Shown here: positions 1-5,224 of the stretch, one piece after another
How positions within the stretch are numbered: position 1 is the first letter of the stretch
How the letters are laid out: each line of letters starts with the position of its first letter
Assembly: GCA_002336765.1 (NCBI GenBank)
Contig: DDES01000023.1
Span: 1-5,224, forward strand
DNA length: 5,224 nucleotides
Direction of reading: 5' to 3'
From: Novosphingobium sp. UBA1948
GTDB lineage: Bacteria; Pseudomonadota; Alphaproteobacteria; Sphingomonadales; Sphingomonadaceae
Position numbers and translations under genes: made by a program
The notes under the pieces: generated by a model
What the model saw: the letters and a program-made list of their open reading frames with translations, nothing else
Told to the model about the DNA's origin: nothing
Database searches by the model: none

Positions 1-50
1 GAGCCGAGGCCCGCCAGCACCAGAGCGATCATCGCGGGCCAGCGCTTCAT
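1..50 (-). CDS. Secreted or membrane-anchored protein, N-terminus only (cut by window edge)
   Basis: Only the first 16-17 codons are present, reading MKRWPAMIALVLAGLGS, so the function cannot be assigned. What is visible is a classic export signal: a short basic n-region (Lys-Arg) followed by a hydrophobic stretch (AMIALVLAGLG). The product is therefore probably periplasmic, lipidated or membrane-anchored. I chose the ATG at position 50 because GAGG lies 9 bases upstream. Two in-frame ATGs lie further upstream, at 59 and 80. The one at 80 overlaps the oxidase stop codon as ATGA and would add MKRGGVRMGS. The gene follows the flavin amine oxidase on the same strand with a gap of 26 bases or an overlap, so the two are almost certainly co-transcribed. 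A periplasmic partner such as a cytochrome c or a RidA-like protein would make sense there, but that is a guess from context. Confidence 0.6.
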   Translation of the reverse strand, partial: MKRWPAMIALVLAGLG

Positions 51-76
51 GCTGCCCATCCTCACGCCGCCCCGCT

Positions 77-1663
77 TCATGCAGCCAGCGCCCGCTGGTG
101 CAACCGCGTGATCGCATCGAGCGAGGACAGCAGCGCCGCCTCCATCCAGGCGCCGATGTAGGAGCAATGCTCGCCCGCCAGCACCACGCGGCCATCGACC
201 GAGACAAGGTTCTGGTAATGCGGCGCGCGCAATTCATCGGTCCACGACGATGCGCAGGCCTGAATCCACGGCAACTGGCTCCACGACACAGCGACACCGT
301 TCGAATATTCCGCGCGATATTGCTTGTGAAACACCGAACCTTGCGCCAGCGCCGCCTCGATACGCTCGGCAGGCGTCATCGCGGCAAACCGATAGGCATG
401 CGCCCCGCCCGCATAGGCGCCCAGCAGCACGGCGGGGCCGGGCTTGAAGAAGCCATAGCTGGGATAGGCGATTTCGCCGATGGGCTGGGTGGTGAAGCTG
501 TGGCCGCCATAGATCTGCTCGTCCTGTTCCCAGAAGCGGCGCTTCATCTCGAGGCCCACCTTGCACGAGGAGTGATAGGGCAGGGCGTCGATCGCCGCCT
601 TCTTGGCCGGCGCCACCTGCACCTCGATCTGGCTGAGCATCGGCAGGGGGATGGTGCAGACGCAGAAATCGGCCTTGGTCTCGCCCTTCATGCCGTTGAC
701 GGCGTCGGTCCACGCGATGGTCACGCCCTTGTCGTCCTGCGCGATTTTGGTGACCTTGGTGTTGAGGCGGATCTTGCCCTCCAGCTTGCGGGCGAAAGCC
801 TTGCCGATCGCGTCAATGCCCCCCACCGGCTGAAACATCGTGGGCTGCATCGTGCGGCTGAGCGTCGAGGTGACGGCGCTCCACACCCGCGGATCGAGCA
901 CATCCTGAAGTCCCGCGATGGTCGAGGGTGTGGGCGCGCCGTTGACGCCGCCGCCGGGCGGGCGGTCATAGCCACGCTGCGACGAGGCGCGCAGCCCGCT
1001 GGTATAGGCCATATCCTTGTCGAGCAGGCCCCAGCCGCGCATCGCCTCGAGCAGCTTTTCCTTGTCCTCCTTGGACAGCGTATCGTCGAGCGCGTTCTTG
1101 TTCACCGCCTTGGCCAGCAGTTCGGCGATATGGCCCTTGAAGTCCACCGAGACTTCCGCCAGCCGCTGCGGCTTGCCGCCATAGGCCTTGTCGGTGTGGA
1201 GATAGCCGTTGAGGTTGTATTGCGTGAAAGGCTCGAGCTGGACGCCCAGTTCCTGACAATAATGCAACAGCGCCTGATGGTGGAACGGGATGCGCCACGG
1301 GCCGGGGTTGAGATAGTTGCCGGGGGCGAATTTCACCTCCTGCACCGCGCCGGACACTTCCTTGATCACATCGCCGCCGCGTACGGTGTAATTGCGGCCG
1401 CCGGGGCGGTTCTGGAACTCCAGAATCTGCACCTGATAGCCCGCCTTCTGCATTTCATAGGCCGCCAGCATACCGGCCAGGCCCGAGCCGAGGATGATCA
1501 CCTTGGCCCCGCTCTTGGCGCCCGACAGCTTGGGCGGGCCGGAAAACTGGGTCGGCGCGGCATGGCCGAGCGCGGTCATCGCCTGATAGAGCGCGGCAGC
1601 GCCGCCCGCCTTGCCGATGGCAGTGAGCAGCGCGCGGCGGCTGGGCATTTCGAATTCGTACAT
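77..1663 (-). CDS. FAD-dependent amine oxidase (flavin monoamine oxidase / L-amino-acid oxidase family), probably Tat-exported
   Basis: This is a 528-residue flavoprotein predicted to oxidise an amine or amino acid to the imine, releasing ammonia and normally H2O2. Seen in the sequence: an N-terminal SRRALLTAIG stretch (residues 8-17), a weakly hydrophobic Ala/Gly-rich segment and a possible cleavage site near GHA-A (35/36), together resembling a twin-arginine signal. A Rossmann FAD-binding motif GSGLAG follows at 59-64, with the ribose-binding acid E82 and then PGGR at 87-90. FQPVGGIDAIGKAF is at 278-290, CTIPLPML at 336-343, and the C-terminal FAD/active-site motif AGEHCSYIGAWMEAA at 496-510. 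K368, in SSCKVGLEMKRRFWEQ, aligns by eye with the flavin-N5 lysine of L-amino-acid oxidases. Length is normal for the family (Pfam amino-oxidase, COG1231) and the frame is intact. The ATG at 1663 is preferred over one five codons downstream because GGGGGT sits 6 bases before it. It is divergent from the TonB receptor and followed closely by an exported protein. The substrate is unknown; amine and amino acid are both possible. Confidence 0.9.
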   Translation of the reverse strand: MYEFEMPSRRALLTAIGKAGGAAALYQAMTALGHAAPTQFSGPPKLSGAKSGAKVIILGSGLAGMLAAYEMQKAGYQVQILEFQNRPGGRNYTVRGGDVIKEVSGAVQEVKFAPGNYLNPGPWRIPFHHQALLHYCQELGVQLEPFTQYNLNGYLHTDKAYGGKPQRLAEVSVDFKGHIAELLAKAVNKNALDDTLSKEDKEKLLEAMRGWGLLDKDMAYTSGLRASSQRGYDRPPGGGVNGAPTPSTIAGLQDVLDPRVWSAVTSTLSRTMQPTMFQPVGGIDAIGKAFARKLEGKIRLNTKVTKIAQDDKGVTIAWTDAVNGMKGETKADFCVCTIPLPMLSQIEVQVAPAKKAAIDALPYHSSCKVGLEMKRRFWEQDEQIYGGHSFTTQPIGEIAYPSYGFFKPGPAVLLGAYAGGAHAYRFAAMTPAERIEAALAQGSVFHKQYRAEYSNGVAVSWSQLPWIQACASSWTDELRAPHYQNLVSVDGRVVLAGEHCSYIGAWMEAALLSSLDAITRLHQRALAA

Positions 1664-1669
1664 AGCAAA

Positions 1670-1674
1670 CCCCC
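1670..1674 (-). promoter_or_regulatory. Ribosome-binding site of the amine oxidase (GGGGGT)
   Basis: On the minus strand, GGGGG followed by TTTGCT precedes the ATG at 1663 with 6-base spacing. GGGGGT can pair with the ACCUCC of the 16S 3' end with a single G-U wobble, so it acts as a variant of GGAGGT. It decides the start: the alternative ATG at 1648 has only an A/T-rich GAATTCGAA stretch before it. Confidence 0.7.
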
Positions 1675-1689
1675 AAGAAGAGCCGGAAC

Positions 1690-1707
1690 AATGGGATTTT
1701 TCCCGTT
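1690..1707. repeat. Short hairpin in the oxidase leader
   Basis: AATGGGA-TTTT-TCCCGTT forms a 7-base-pair stem (one T-G wobble as written on the plus strand; C-A mismatch on the minus transcript) with a four-base loop. It lies 27-44 bases upstream of the oxidase ATG, so it could be in that gene's 5' untranslated region or overlap its promoter. It is not a terminator for any visible transcript. Confidence 0.35.
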
Positions 1708-1808
1708 CACCCTGCGGCGGTCTTGGTCGCTTTCTTGAACAGCCCTGTGGCCTTCGACAGGCAGGGTAGGGGGAAAGCGGCTGGCCTGTCATGCCGGAAC
1801 AGAGAGCT

Positions 1809-1824
1809 TACGCGCTTTGGCGTA
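1809..1824. repeat. Inverted repeat TACGC-N6-GCGTA (possible operator)
   Basis: TACGC at 1809-1813 is mirrored by GCGTA at 1820-1824 with a 6-base spacer. The centre-to-centre distance of 11 bases is about one helical turn, the geometry expected for a dimeric helix-turn-helix regulator. It lies near the middle of the divergent region, where one regulator could act on both genes. The half-sites are only 5 bases, so chance is a real possibility. Confidence 0.3.
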
Positions 1825-1913
1825 TCAGGCCATCGGCCAGCTTCCGATAGCTTTGTCTTGCGACCGGACGGTGTCTGGCTGTCGATAATCCATAAAACGG
1901 GAAAGGGTTTCGG

Positions 1914-1930
1914 GCGTTGTCTGGCAACGC
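1914..1930. repeat. Inverted repeat GCGTTG-N5-CAACGC
   Basis: A perfect 6-base-pair dyad with a TCTGG loop, extendable by two G-T pairs on the outside, lies 78-94 bases upstream of the receptor ATG. It could be an operator, or a leader-RNA hairpin if transcription starts upstream of it. It is the strongest perfect dyad in the intergenic region. There is no T-tract, so a terminator is unlikely. Confidence 0.35.
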
Positions 1931-1994
1931 TTGAGCTCCCTTTGCCCGTCGACCTCCCTCGCAGGTGAAAAGGCCAATCAAGGCCGTGCAACAT

Positions 1995-2000
1995 GGGGGT
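1995..2000 (+). promoter_or_regulatory. Ribosome-binding site of the TonB receptor (GGGGGT)
   Basis: GGGGGT lies about 8 bases before the ATG at 2008 and pairs with the anti-Shine-Dalgarno ACCUCC through five Watson-Crick pairs and one wobble. The same hexamer serves the divergent oxidase gene. It supports the ATG at 2008 as the start, giving a protein that begins directly with a well-formed signal peptide. Confidence 0.7.
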
Positions 2001-2007
2001 CTGATTT

Positions 2008-4617
2008 ATGAGTTCATTGCGCCGCGTGGCCACAGCCGCGCTGATTGCCAGCACATTCCTGTCGTCGGCAGCCTTTGCCGCCGAGGAGGAGAAGGAAAAG
2101 CCCGCCGGTGATGCGATCATCGTGACCGGCACCCGCGCCGTGGGCCAGCAGGCCGCACAGAGCGCCACGCCCATTCAGGTGCTTTCGCAAGAAGCGCTGA
2201 CCCATGTGGCCCAGCCCAACCTCAACCAGGCGCTGACCCAGATCGTTCCCTCGTTCCAGGCCCAGACGCAAGGCACCGACATGGCGAGCTTCTCGCTCTC
2301 GGCCCGTCTGCGCGGCCTGTCGCCCAACCACACGCTGGTGATGGTCAACGGCAAGCGTCGTCACGGCAACTCGATCCTTCAGGTCATCAACGGCGCCTTT
2401 GGCGGCTCGGCAGCCCCCAGCATCGACCTGATCCCGCCCGACATCGTCAAGCGCATCGAAGTCTTGCAGGATGGCGCCGCCGCGCAATATGGCTCGGACG
2501 CTATCGCGGGCGTGATCAACATCATCCTCAAGAACGATTCGGACGGCGGCACGTTCAAGTTCAACACCGGCCAGTATTACGACGGCGAGGGTACGACCTA
2601 CAGCGCCAGCGGCAATGTCGGCATGAAGGTGGGCGATAATGGCTACCTCGACCTGTCGCTGTTCCACCGTCGCAACGATGTCACCACCATCGGTGATGGC
2701 CAGTTCTCGGTAGTGAATTATAACGGCACCCCGGTCACCAACGTCTCGGCCGCGTTCCAGCCCTATTACACCGCGCTTGCCAACAACAAAGGCACGGCTG
2801 GTATCAACGGCGGTCAGCCCGCCTCGCAACTCACGCTGGGCTTCTACAATTTCGGCTATGATTTCGGCAATGTGGAGTTCTACTCCTTCGGCGATGTTTC
2901 CTATCGCCACGGTGATGCGCTGCAAGGCTATCGCGTGCCCAACCGCGTCTGCCGCAACCCGACCACCGCCACCGCCCAGACCAGCGATCCCACCAATTGC
3001 TTTGCCGACACCGCCAAAACCGGCCTTGTGCCCCATATCGAGGTGATGCAGGACGAGTTCCAGATCACCAACGGCATCAAGGGCGATCTGGCAGGTTGGA
3101 ATTTCGATCTCGGCGCTTCCTATGCCGAGGATATCGCGCGGGTTTACACCACCCACTCGGTCAACGCCTCGCTGTTCGCGGCCACCGGCCAGTCGCCCAC
3201 CGATTTCTACGATGGTCGCTTCAAGTTCACCCAGTTCACCGGCACGCTCGACCTGCGCCGTGAATTCGATATCGGCTTTGCCGATCCGCTGAACGTGGCG
3301 GTGGGAGCCGAATATCGCAAGGAAAGCTACAGCATCGGGCAGGGCGATGCCGGTTCGACCTATGTCGAGGGCGGCCAGTCCTTCCCCGGCTATTCCAAGA
3401 CCGACGCGGGCACCACCAAGCGTAACGCCAAGGCGGTCTATGTCGATTTTGCCACCAAGCCGCTGACGGGCTGGTCGATCGATCTGGCGGGCCGCTACGA
3501 GCATTACAGCGACTTTGGCGATACCACGATCGGCAAGATCACCACACGCTACGATTTCTCGCCTGCCTTCGCCATCCGTGGCACGGCGAGCACCGGCTTC
3601 CGCGCCCCTTCGCTTCAGGAATCGGGCTATTCGTCCACCAACGTCGGCCCGACCAGCGCCACGCTCCAGCTCGCCCCCGCCTCGGCGGCCTCGGCCAGCG
3701 CGGGTTTCGGCGCGCTCAAGCCCGAGAAGTCGGTCAACCTGTCGGCGGGTATCGTTTTGCGCCCGATCCCCAAGCTGGTGGTCACGCTGGATGGCTATTA
3801 CATCAAGATCAAGGATCGCATCGTGTCCTCGGGCAGCATCCAGGGCCAGCGCGCCTCGGTCTATCCGACGGCGGGTGTGCCGGTAACCTCGCTGGTGAAT
3901 GGCCGCACGCAATATGATCTGGTGATGGCCGCTATCGCTGCCAGCGGCAAGGCGCTCGATCCCACCGTGCTGCAATCGGGCTCGCTGGCGATCCAGACCT
4001 ACACCAATGGCATCGACACCGAGACCAAGGGCATCGAATTGTCGGCGCGCTATCCGGTCAAGCTGGGCTTCGGCTCGCTCGACCTGTCGGTGGGCGCGAA
4101 CTATAACGAGACAGCGGTCAAGGCCAACCGTCTCGGCTCGCTGTTCGGCATTGCCGCCCAGCAGGTGATCGAGAGCGCCAGCCCCAAATTCAGGGGCAAT
4201 CTGGGTGCCCTGTTCAAGACGGGTGGCCTGACGGTCAATATGCGCGCCAATTACTATGGCAAGACGATCAGCTATGTTCAGCCCACCACCGGCCTGACGA
4301 CGGCTTCCGCACCGCCCATCGTGGGCGTTGGCGGCGCCTATTATGCGGCCGAGGTCAAGCCCGCCACGATCTTCGATCTGGAAGTCTCGTATGACTTCAC
4401 GAAGTTCCTGAACGTGGCCGTGGGTGCGAACAACCTGTTCAACAAGATCCCCGAAACGCCGCCACTGGTGGCCGACTATGCCACCAATCCGGGCTTCTTC
4501 GTCAACGGGAAATCGCCCTATATCAACAACTCGGGCACACTCAACGCGCCCTACACCTTCGGACCCTATGGTTCGAACGGGGGCTATTACTACGCCCGTA
4601 TGACGGTCAAGTTCTGA
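2008..4617 (+). CDS. TonB-dependent outer-membrane receptor
   Basis: This 869-residue protein is an energised outer-membrane importer driven by TonB-ExbB-ExbD; its substrate is not identifiable. Seen: a Sec signal peptide (SLRR n-region, hydrophobic core, likely cleavage after AFA at 24), a short acidic/basic linker, then the probable TonB box DAIIVTGT at 35-42. The plug domain spans roughly 50-176 and includes RLRGLSPNHTLVMVNGKRR (100-118), IDLIPPDIVKRIEVLQDGA (139-157) and YGSDAIAGVINIILK (161-175). The rest is a 22-strand-type beta-barrel with TGFRAPSLQE (529-538), LKPEKS (570-575), NGIDTETKGIELSARY (667-682) and GANNLFNKIPETPP (806-819). It ends in the Bam-recognised pattern YYARMTVKF with terminal Phe. 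Length is normal and the frame intact. There is no FecA-like signalling domain before the plug, so it does not appear to signal to an anti-sigma factor. It has only two cysteines, C315 and C331. Context suggests it imports the substrate, or a precursor, of the divergent amine oxidase. Confidence 0.95.
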   Translation: MSSLRRVATAALIASTFLSSAAFAAEEEKEKPAGDAIIVTGTRAVGQQAAQSATPIQVLSQEALTHVAQPNLNQALTQIVPSFQAQTQGTDMASFSLSARLRGLSPNHTLVMVNGKRRHGNSILQVINGAFGGSAAPSIDLIPPDIVKRIEVLQDGAAAQYGSDAIAGVINIILKNDSDGGTFKFNTGQYYDGEGTTYSASGNVGMKVGDNGYLDLSLFHRRNDVTTIGDGQFSVVNYNGTPVTNVSAAFQPYYTALANNKGTAGINGGQPASQLTLGFYNFGYDFGNVEFYSFGDVSYRHGDALQGYRVPNRVCRNPTTATAQTSDPTNCFADTAKTGLVPHIEVMQDEFQITNGIKGDLAGWNFDLGASYAEDIARVYTTHSVNASLFAATGQSPTDFYDGRFKFTQFTGTLDLRREFDIGFADPLNVAVGAEYRKESYSIGQGDAGSTYVEGGQSFPGYSKTDAGTTKRNAKAVYVDFATKPLTGWSIDLAGRYEHYSDFGDTTIGKITTRYDFSPAFAIRGTASTGFRAPSLQESGYSSTNVGPTSATLQLAPASAASASAGFGALKPEKSVNLSAGIVLRPIPKLVVTLDGYYIKIKDRIVSSGSIQGQRASVYPTAGVPVTSLVNGRTQYDLVMAAIAASGKALDPTVLQSGSLAIQTYTNGIDTETKGIELSARYPVKLGFGSLDLSVGANYNETAVKANRLGSLFGIAAQQVIESASPKFRGNLGALFKTGGLTVNMRANYYGKTISYVQPTTGLTTASAPPIVGVGGAYYAAEVKPATIFDLEVSYDFTKFLNVAVGANNLFNKIPETPPLVADYATNPGFFVNGKSPYINNSGTLNAPYTFGPYGSNGGYYYARMTVKF

Positions 4618-4627
4618 CCAGTGAGCA

Positions 4628-4655
4628 GGTGGCCGGAGCGCATGCTTCGGCCACC
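4628..4655 (+). terminator. Hairpin terminator after the TonB receptor
   Basis: GGTGGCCGGAGC at 4628-4639 pairs with GCTTCGGCCACC at 4644-4655 across a GCAT loop, giving a 12-base-pair GC-rich stem with one G-U wobble. It begins 10 bases past the receptor stop codon. The following TATTCCC is a poor U-tract, so termination may be partial or the hairpin may mainly protect the 3' end of the mRNA. It separates the receptor transcript from psd. Confidence 0.7.
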
Positions 4656-4741
4656 TATTCCCATCCCCCTCCGGCCCGTGGAACAGCGTTACGCGATATG
4701 GCGCTTGTCGCCGCCGCCGCCAGCGCCTAGAGACTGACCCC
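4656..4741 (+). promoter_or_regulatory. Upstream region of psd
   Basis: This short gap between the terminator-like hairpin and psd must hold the psd promoter if the hairpin stops transcription. I see no convincing -35/-10 pair; the only A/T-richer spot is CGATATGG near 4694. A GCC-rich run at about 4710-4720 precedes the start. The Shine-Dalgarno is weak, at best AGAGA around 4729-4733. Confidence 0.35.
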
Positions 4742-5224
4742 ATGCCCGGAGAAATTCTTGATAACCAAGGCCAAGGCGTTGCCGCCTGGAACTGGCCTTC
4801 CGTCCACCCCGAAGCGCGCAAATTCGCCGCCGTTTCCGGTACTGCCTGCCTTGTCGCGGCGGTGCTGGGCTGGAGCCTGCTGGCATGGCCGCTCGGCATC
4901 CTGACCTATGGCATCTGCGCCTTCTTCCGCGATCCCCAGCGGGTAACGCCGCGCGGGGAAAAGCTGATCATCGCGCCGGCCGACGGGTTGGTCACGCTGA
5001 TCCAGAAGGTCGCGCCGCCGCGTGAACTGGTGATGGAGGATGGCAGCGGCACCGCTGGCCTGCCCGACGCACCGGTCACCCGTATCTCGATTTTCATGAG
5101 CGTGTTCGACGTTCACATCAACCGCGCGCCGATCAGCGGCACCGTATCGCGCGTGGTCTATATCCCCGGCAAGTTCATGAACGCCGATCTCGACAAGGCG
5201 AGCGAGGAAAACGAGCGCCAGCAT
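4742..5224 (+). CDS. psd: Phosphatidylserine decarboxylase proenzyme, N-terminal 161 residues (cut by window edge)
   Basis: Psd converts phosphatidylserine to phosphatidylethanolamine at the inner membrane and carries a pyruvoyl cofactor made by self-cleavage. The frame is open to the window end. Visible features: a hydrophilic start with WNWPSVHPEARKF (16-28), a hydrophobic membrane segment at about 29-60, FFRDP (61-65), the PADG motif (79-82) with the conserved Asp D81, ISIFMSVFDVHINRAPISG (115-133) with conserved H125, IPGKF (141-145) and DKASEENERQ (151-160). These match the short, archaeal-like PSD class common in alphaproteobacteria. The Gly-Ser self-cleavage site, expected near the C-terminus, lies beyond the window. 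The ATG at 4742 is chosen because it places the conserved Trp/HPE block at the usual distance, although its Shine-Dalgarno is weak and the frame is open upstream. In this class pssA often follows, but it is not visible here. Confidence 0.93.
   Translation, partial: MPGEILDNQGQGVAAWNWPSVHPEARKFAAVSGTACLVAAVLGWSLLAWPLGILTYGICAFFRDPQRVTPRGEKLIIAPADGLVTLIQKVAPPRELVMEDGSGTAGLPDAPVTRISIFMSVFDVHINRAPISGTVSRVVYIPGKFMNADLDKASEENERQH

Larger units (their letters stand above)
1664..2007. promoter_or_regulatory. Divergent intergenic region between oxidase and TonB receptor
   Basis: These 344 bases separate two divergent start codons and must carry both promoters. I see no convincing gene: the short open frames here lack ribosome-binding sites and recognisable products. 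No clear sigma-70 promoter stands out. The best -10-like hexamer is GATAAT at 1884-1889 on the plus strand, but its nearest -35-like sequence, TTGCGA at 1858-1863, is 20 bases away, which is too far for confidence. The region is dotted with short dyads: 1690-1707, 1744-1761, 1809-1824, 1832-1848 and 1914-1930. Their density suggests operator sites or leader RNA structure, but all are short and some could be chance in GC-rich DNA. Confidence 0.6.

Noticed and set aside
98..1738. A 546-codon open frame on the plus strand opposite the amine oxidase
   Set aside because: It is a shadow of the oxidase codon pattern, rich in Arg, His and Leu with no domain motifs, whereas the minus-strand frame has clear FAD-binding signatures.
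1664..1792. N-terminal extension of the amine oxidase by 43 residues to a start at 1792
   Set aside because: The extension is Arg/Pro-rich, lacks family similarity and would bury the Tat-like signal. The ATG at 1663 has a good ribosome-binding site.
1858..1889. Sigma-70 promoter TTGCGA / GATAAT for the receptor
   Set aside because: The 20-base spacer is too long and the -35 is poor; kept only as a weak note in the intergenic entry.
1723..1968. An 81-codon plus-strand frame in the divergent region
   Set aside because: It begins with TTG, has no Shine-Dalgarno and no recognisable sequence, and occupies the space needed for the promoters.
1707..2174. A 155-codon minus-strand frame overlapping the receptor start
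   Set aside because: It overlaps the receptor signal peptide and plug coding sequence, has no ribosome-binding site that I can see, and its composition resembles random GC-rich translation.
2014..4899. A 961-codon open frame on the minus strand opposite the whole TonB receptor
   Set aside because: It is a mirror frame created by GC-rich third codon positions of the receptor. Its translation is Arg/Gly/Ala/Asp-rich and low in recognisable motifs, and it runs into psd; the receptor itself has clear family motifs.
1..5224. CRISPR arrays, insertion sequences, tRNA or rRNA genes, phage or toxin-antitoxin genes
   Set aside because: No regularly spaced repeats, transposase motifs, terminal inverted repeats or RNA-gene signatures were seen by reading both strands.

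Overview
The window looks like chromosomal DNA of a high-GC alphaproteobacterium, most likely a sphingomonad (Novosphingobium/Sphingomonas-like). This rests on the strong G/C bias at third codon positions, a large TonB-dependent receptor of the type abundant in that group, and a short-form phosphatidylserine decarboxylase whose N-terminus resembles sphingomonad versions. The taxonomic call is inference; there is no rRNA or other marker in the window.

Layout. (1) Positions 1-50, minus strand: the first residues of a gene with a signal peptide, cut by the window edge and 26 bases downstream of the next gene. (2) 77-1663, minus strand: a complete FAD-dependent amine oxidase / L-amino-acid-oxidase-like flavoprotein with a probable Tat export signal. 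(3) 1664-2007: a 344-base divergent intergenic region that must hold the promoters for both flanking genes. It contains several short inverted repeats and no convincing gene. (4) 2008-4617, plus strand: a complete 869-residue TonB-dependent outer-membrane receptor, followed by a terminator-like hairpin at 4628-4655. (5) 4742 to the window end, plus strand: the first 161 residues of phosphatidylserine decarboxylase (psd), a housekeeping phospholipid gene apparently unrelated to the upstream genes.

How they may work together. The receptor and the exported flavin oxidase are divergently transcribed from one shared region, and both start after the same unusual GGGGGT ribosome-binding sequence. 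The natural hypothesis is an uptake-and-oxidation pair: the receptor brings an amine, amino acid or amine-bearing conjugate across the outer membrane, and the oxidase deaminates it in the periplasm, yielding ammonia and H2O2 or passing electrons to the partner encoded by the truncated gene. The substrate cannot be read from the sequence. I found no CRISPR array, mobile element, RNA gene or clearly new system. The most unusual points are the divergent pair itself, its shared control region and a lone cysteine pair in the receptor.
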